DNA of 64,000 nucleotides, taken from contig NZ_QNUM01000002.1 in NCBI RefSeq assembly GCF_003574655.1, positions 186,001 through 250,000 of the forward strand. The letters run 5' to 3'. Origin of the DNA: Cohaesibacter haloalkalitolerans. Its GTDB lineage: Bacteria; Pseudomonadota; Alphaproteobacteria; Rhizobiales; Cohaesibacteraceae. Shown here one piece after another: positions 63,095-64,000 of the stretch. Every line of letters begins with the position of its first letter. The first letter of the stretch is position 1. Made by a program: the position numbers and the translations under genes. The notes beneath the pieces were generated by a model. The model was not told the DNA's origin. It did no database searches and worked only from the letters and a program-made list of their open reading frames with translations.

Positions 63095-63479
63095 ATCTTG
63101 TCTCCTTAAGTTGTTGTCATCTGCCATGAGCTCCTGAAAGCGCCATGGAGATAGGCTGGGTCACTGGTTCCGGATGCAGCCGCATGGTCCCCGACGGACC
63201 AGACGCACACCACCTTGTTGCGCATGCATCGGACACTGTTTCTGGCGGGAAAAGGCACTTTGTTTCGGGCTTTCGCCGCTGTCTGATCAGCTGTCCTTTG
63301 CTGTTGGTGCCTTTATTCCAGAGTCTGAACAATAAATCCAACGAATGTTTTTTATAGAATTCATCTCATTTAGTGATGGATTGAAAAATGGATCAATGAT
63401 ACATCTGGCCCCACTGATTGACGGCCTCCGGAGCACCGGCAAGGCCGTCGTGCCGGAAGTGTGGAATTGGAGATTTCTG
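63095..63479. other. Intergenic region upstream of the LysR gene
   Basis: About 385 bp between the divergent DUF1127 and LysR genes. AT-rich near 63320-63400. Likely holds both promoters. No other feature recognised. Confidence 0.35.
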
Positions 63480-64000
63480 ATGAATGCCCTTCTCGATCTT
63501 GACCAGCTCAGGACCTTTATCGCCATCGCAGAAACCGGCAGCTTTACCAGGGCTGCCGAGCAGGTCAACAAGACTCAGTCTGCGGTTTCCATGCAGATGC
63601 GACGGCTGGAAGAGCGTGTCGGCCAGACCATTTTCGTGCGGGATGGGCGTCAGAGCCGGGTGACGGACGCCGGGATGCGGCTGTTGGACTTCGCCCGCCG
63701 CATGCTTTCGCTGAATGCCGAAACCATAGCCGCCTTCTCAGCCGATGCCATGTCAGGCACTGTCAGGCTCGGCCTGCCCGACGACTATGCGCCGCGTCTG
63801 TTGCCGACGGTGCTGGCCAGTTTTGCCACGACTCACCCCAATATCGAGATCGAGGTGGTGTGCGAGCAAAGCTCTTGCATCCATCGACGCATTCAGGAAG
63901 GGCGGCTTGATCTGGGTATCGTCACCCATGGAGACCGGACGCGGGAGAAGAATGGTCGCATCATTCGCTCCGAGCCACTGCTGTGGGTCTCCTCGGCGCA
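63480..64000 (+). CDS. LysR-family transcriptional regulator (partial)
   Basis: The N-terminal 173 residues of a LysR regulator, cut by the window end. Helix-turn-helix: LDQLRTFIAIAETGSFTRAAEQVNKTQSAVSMQMRRLEERVGQ, followed by IFVRDGRQSRVTDAGMRLLDFARRMLSLN and the start of the effector domain (GTVRLGLPDDYAPRLLPTVLASF). TGGAG precedes ATG 63480. Targets are unknown; the gene lies beyond the DUF1127 gene and is not adjacent to lutABC. Confidence 0.93.
   Translation, partial: MNALLDLDQLRTFIAIAETGSFTRAAEQVNKTQSAVSMQMRRLEERVGQTIFVRDGRQSRVTDAGMRLLDFARRMLSLNAETIAAFSADAMSGTVRLGLPDDYAPRLLPTVLASFATTHPNIEIEVVCEQSSCIHRRIQEGRLDLGIVTHGDRTREKNGRIIRSEPLLWVSSA

Overview
The window looks like part of an alphaproteobacterial chromosome, most likely from the Hyphomicrobiales and possibly a marine, Cohaesibacter-like lineage. 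The lineage is inferred. It rests on the lpxK/waaA/acyltransferase/IMPase/pmbA lipid A cluster ending at a DUF2093 gene, DUF6101-like, DUF2927 and DUF1127 proteins, hisS-hisZ-hisG, a groESL operon with a CIRCE operator, a cytochrome c2-type protein and the overall GC-rich codon use. No rRNA, tRNA, insertion sequence, integrase or CRISPR array was seen.

Layout. 0-4.1 kb: DEAD-box RNA helicase, MATE exporter, DUF2093. 4.2-10.1 kb: minus-strand lipid A/Kdo cluster with a CysQ-like phosphatase and PmbA. 10.4-16.3 kb: DUF6101-like protein, Spy/CpxP-like periplasmic protein, patatin, a copper-chaperone-like HMA protein, a sigma-54 activator with a degenerate receiver, a GNAT. 16.4-21.3 kb: two secreted EF-hand proteins beside an OmpR-type two-component system. 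The EF-hand genes share an upstream tandem half-site box and a structured leader hairpin, which suggests one regulon. 21.6-24.7 kb: GNAT, SulP transporter lacking STAS, NadR-like kinase. 24.7-36.8 kb: three chemoreceptor genes, one in an operon with a free periplasmic PDC-like sensor, interspersed with groESL, MarC and an esterase. Their upstream regions are AT-rich and contain palindromes.

36.9-42.6 kb is the accessory-looking part: SlyX, an Rrf2 Fe-S regulator, a phage-CII-like protein, an isolated Cas6-type RAMP protein with no CRISPR array or other cas gene, a ChbG/HpnK-family protein that has lost its metal ligands, a long AT-rich gene-free stretch and a small unknown protein. 42.7-50.7 kb: NagZ-like glycosidase, hisG/hisZ/hisS, MscS, Tag, a CheZ-like phosphatase. 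51.2-59.1 kb: DUF2927 protein, L,D-transpeptidase, diguanylate cyclase, cytochrome c, GNAT, and a TRAP permease pair with no binding protein. 59.6-64 kb: lutABC lactate-oxidation operon, DUF1127 protein and a LysR regulator cut by the window end.

The candidates most worth following are the orphan Cas6-like gene with its upstream inverted repeat, and the EF-hand/two-component module with its shared box and covarying GAGGA-loop hairpin.
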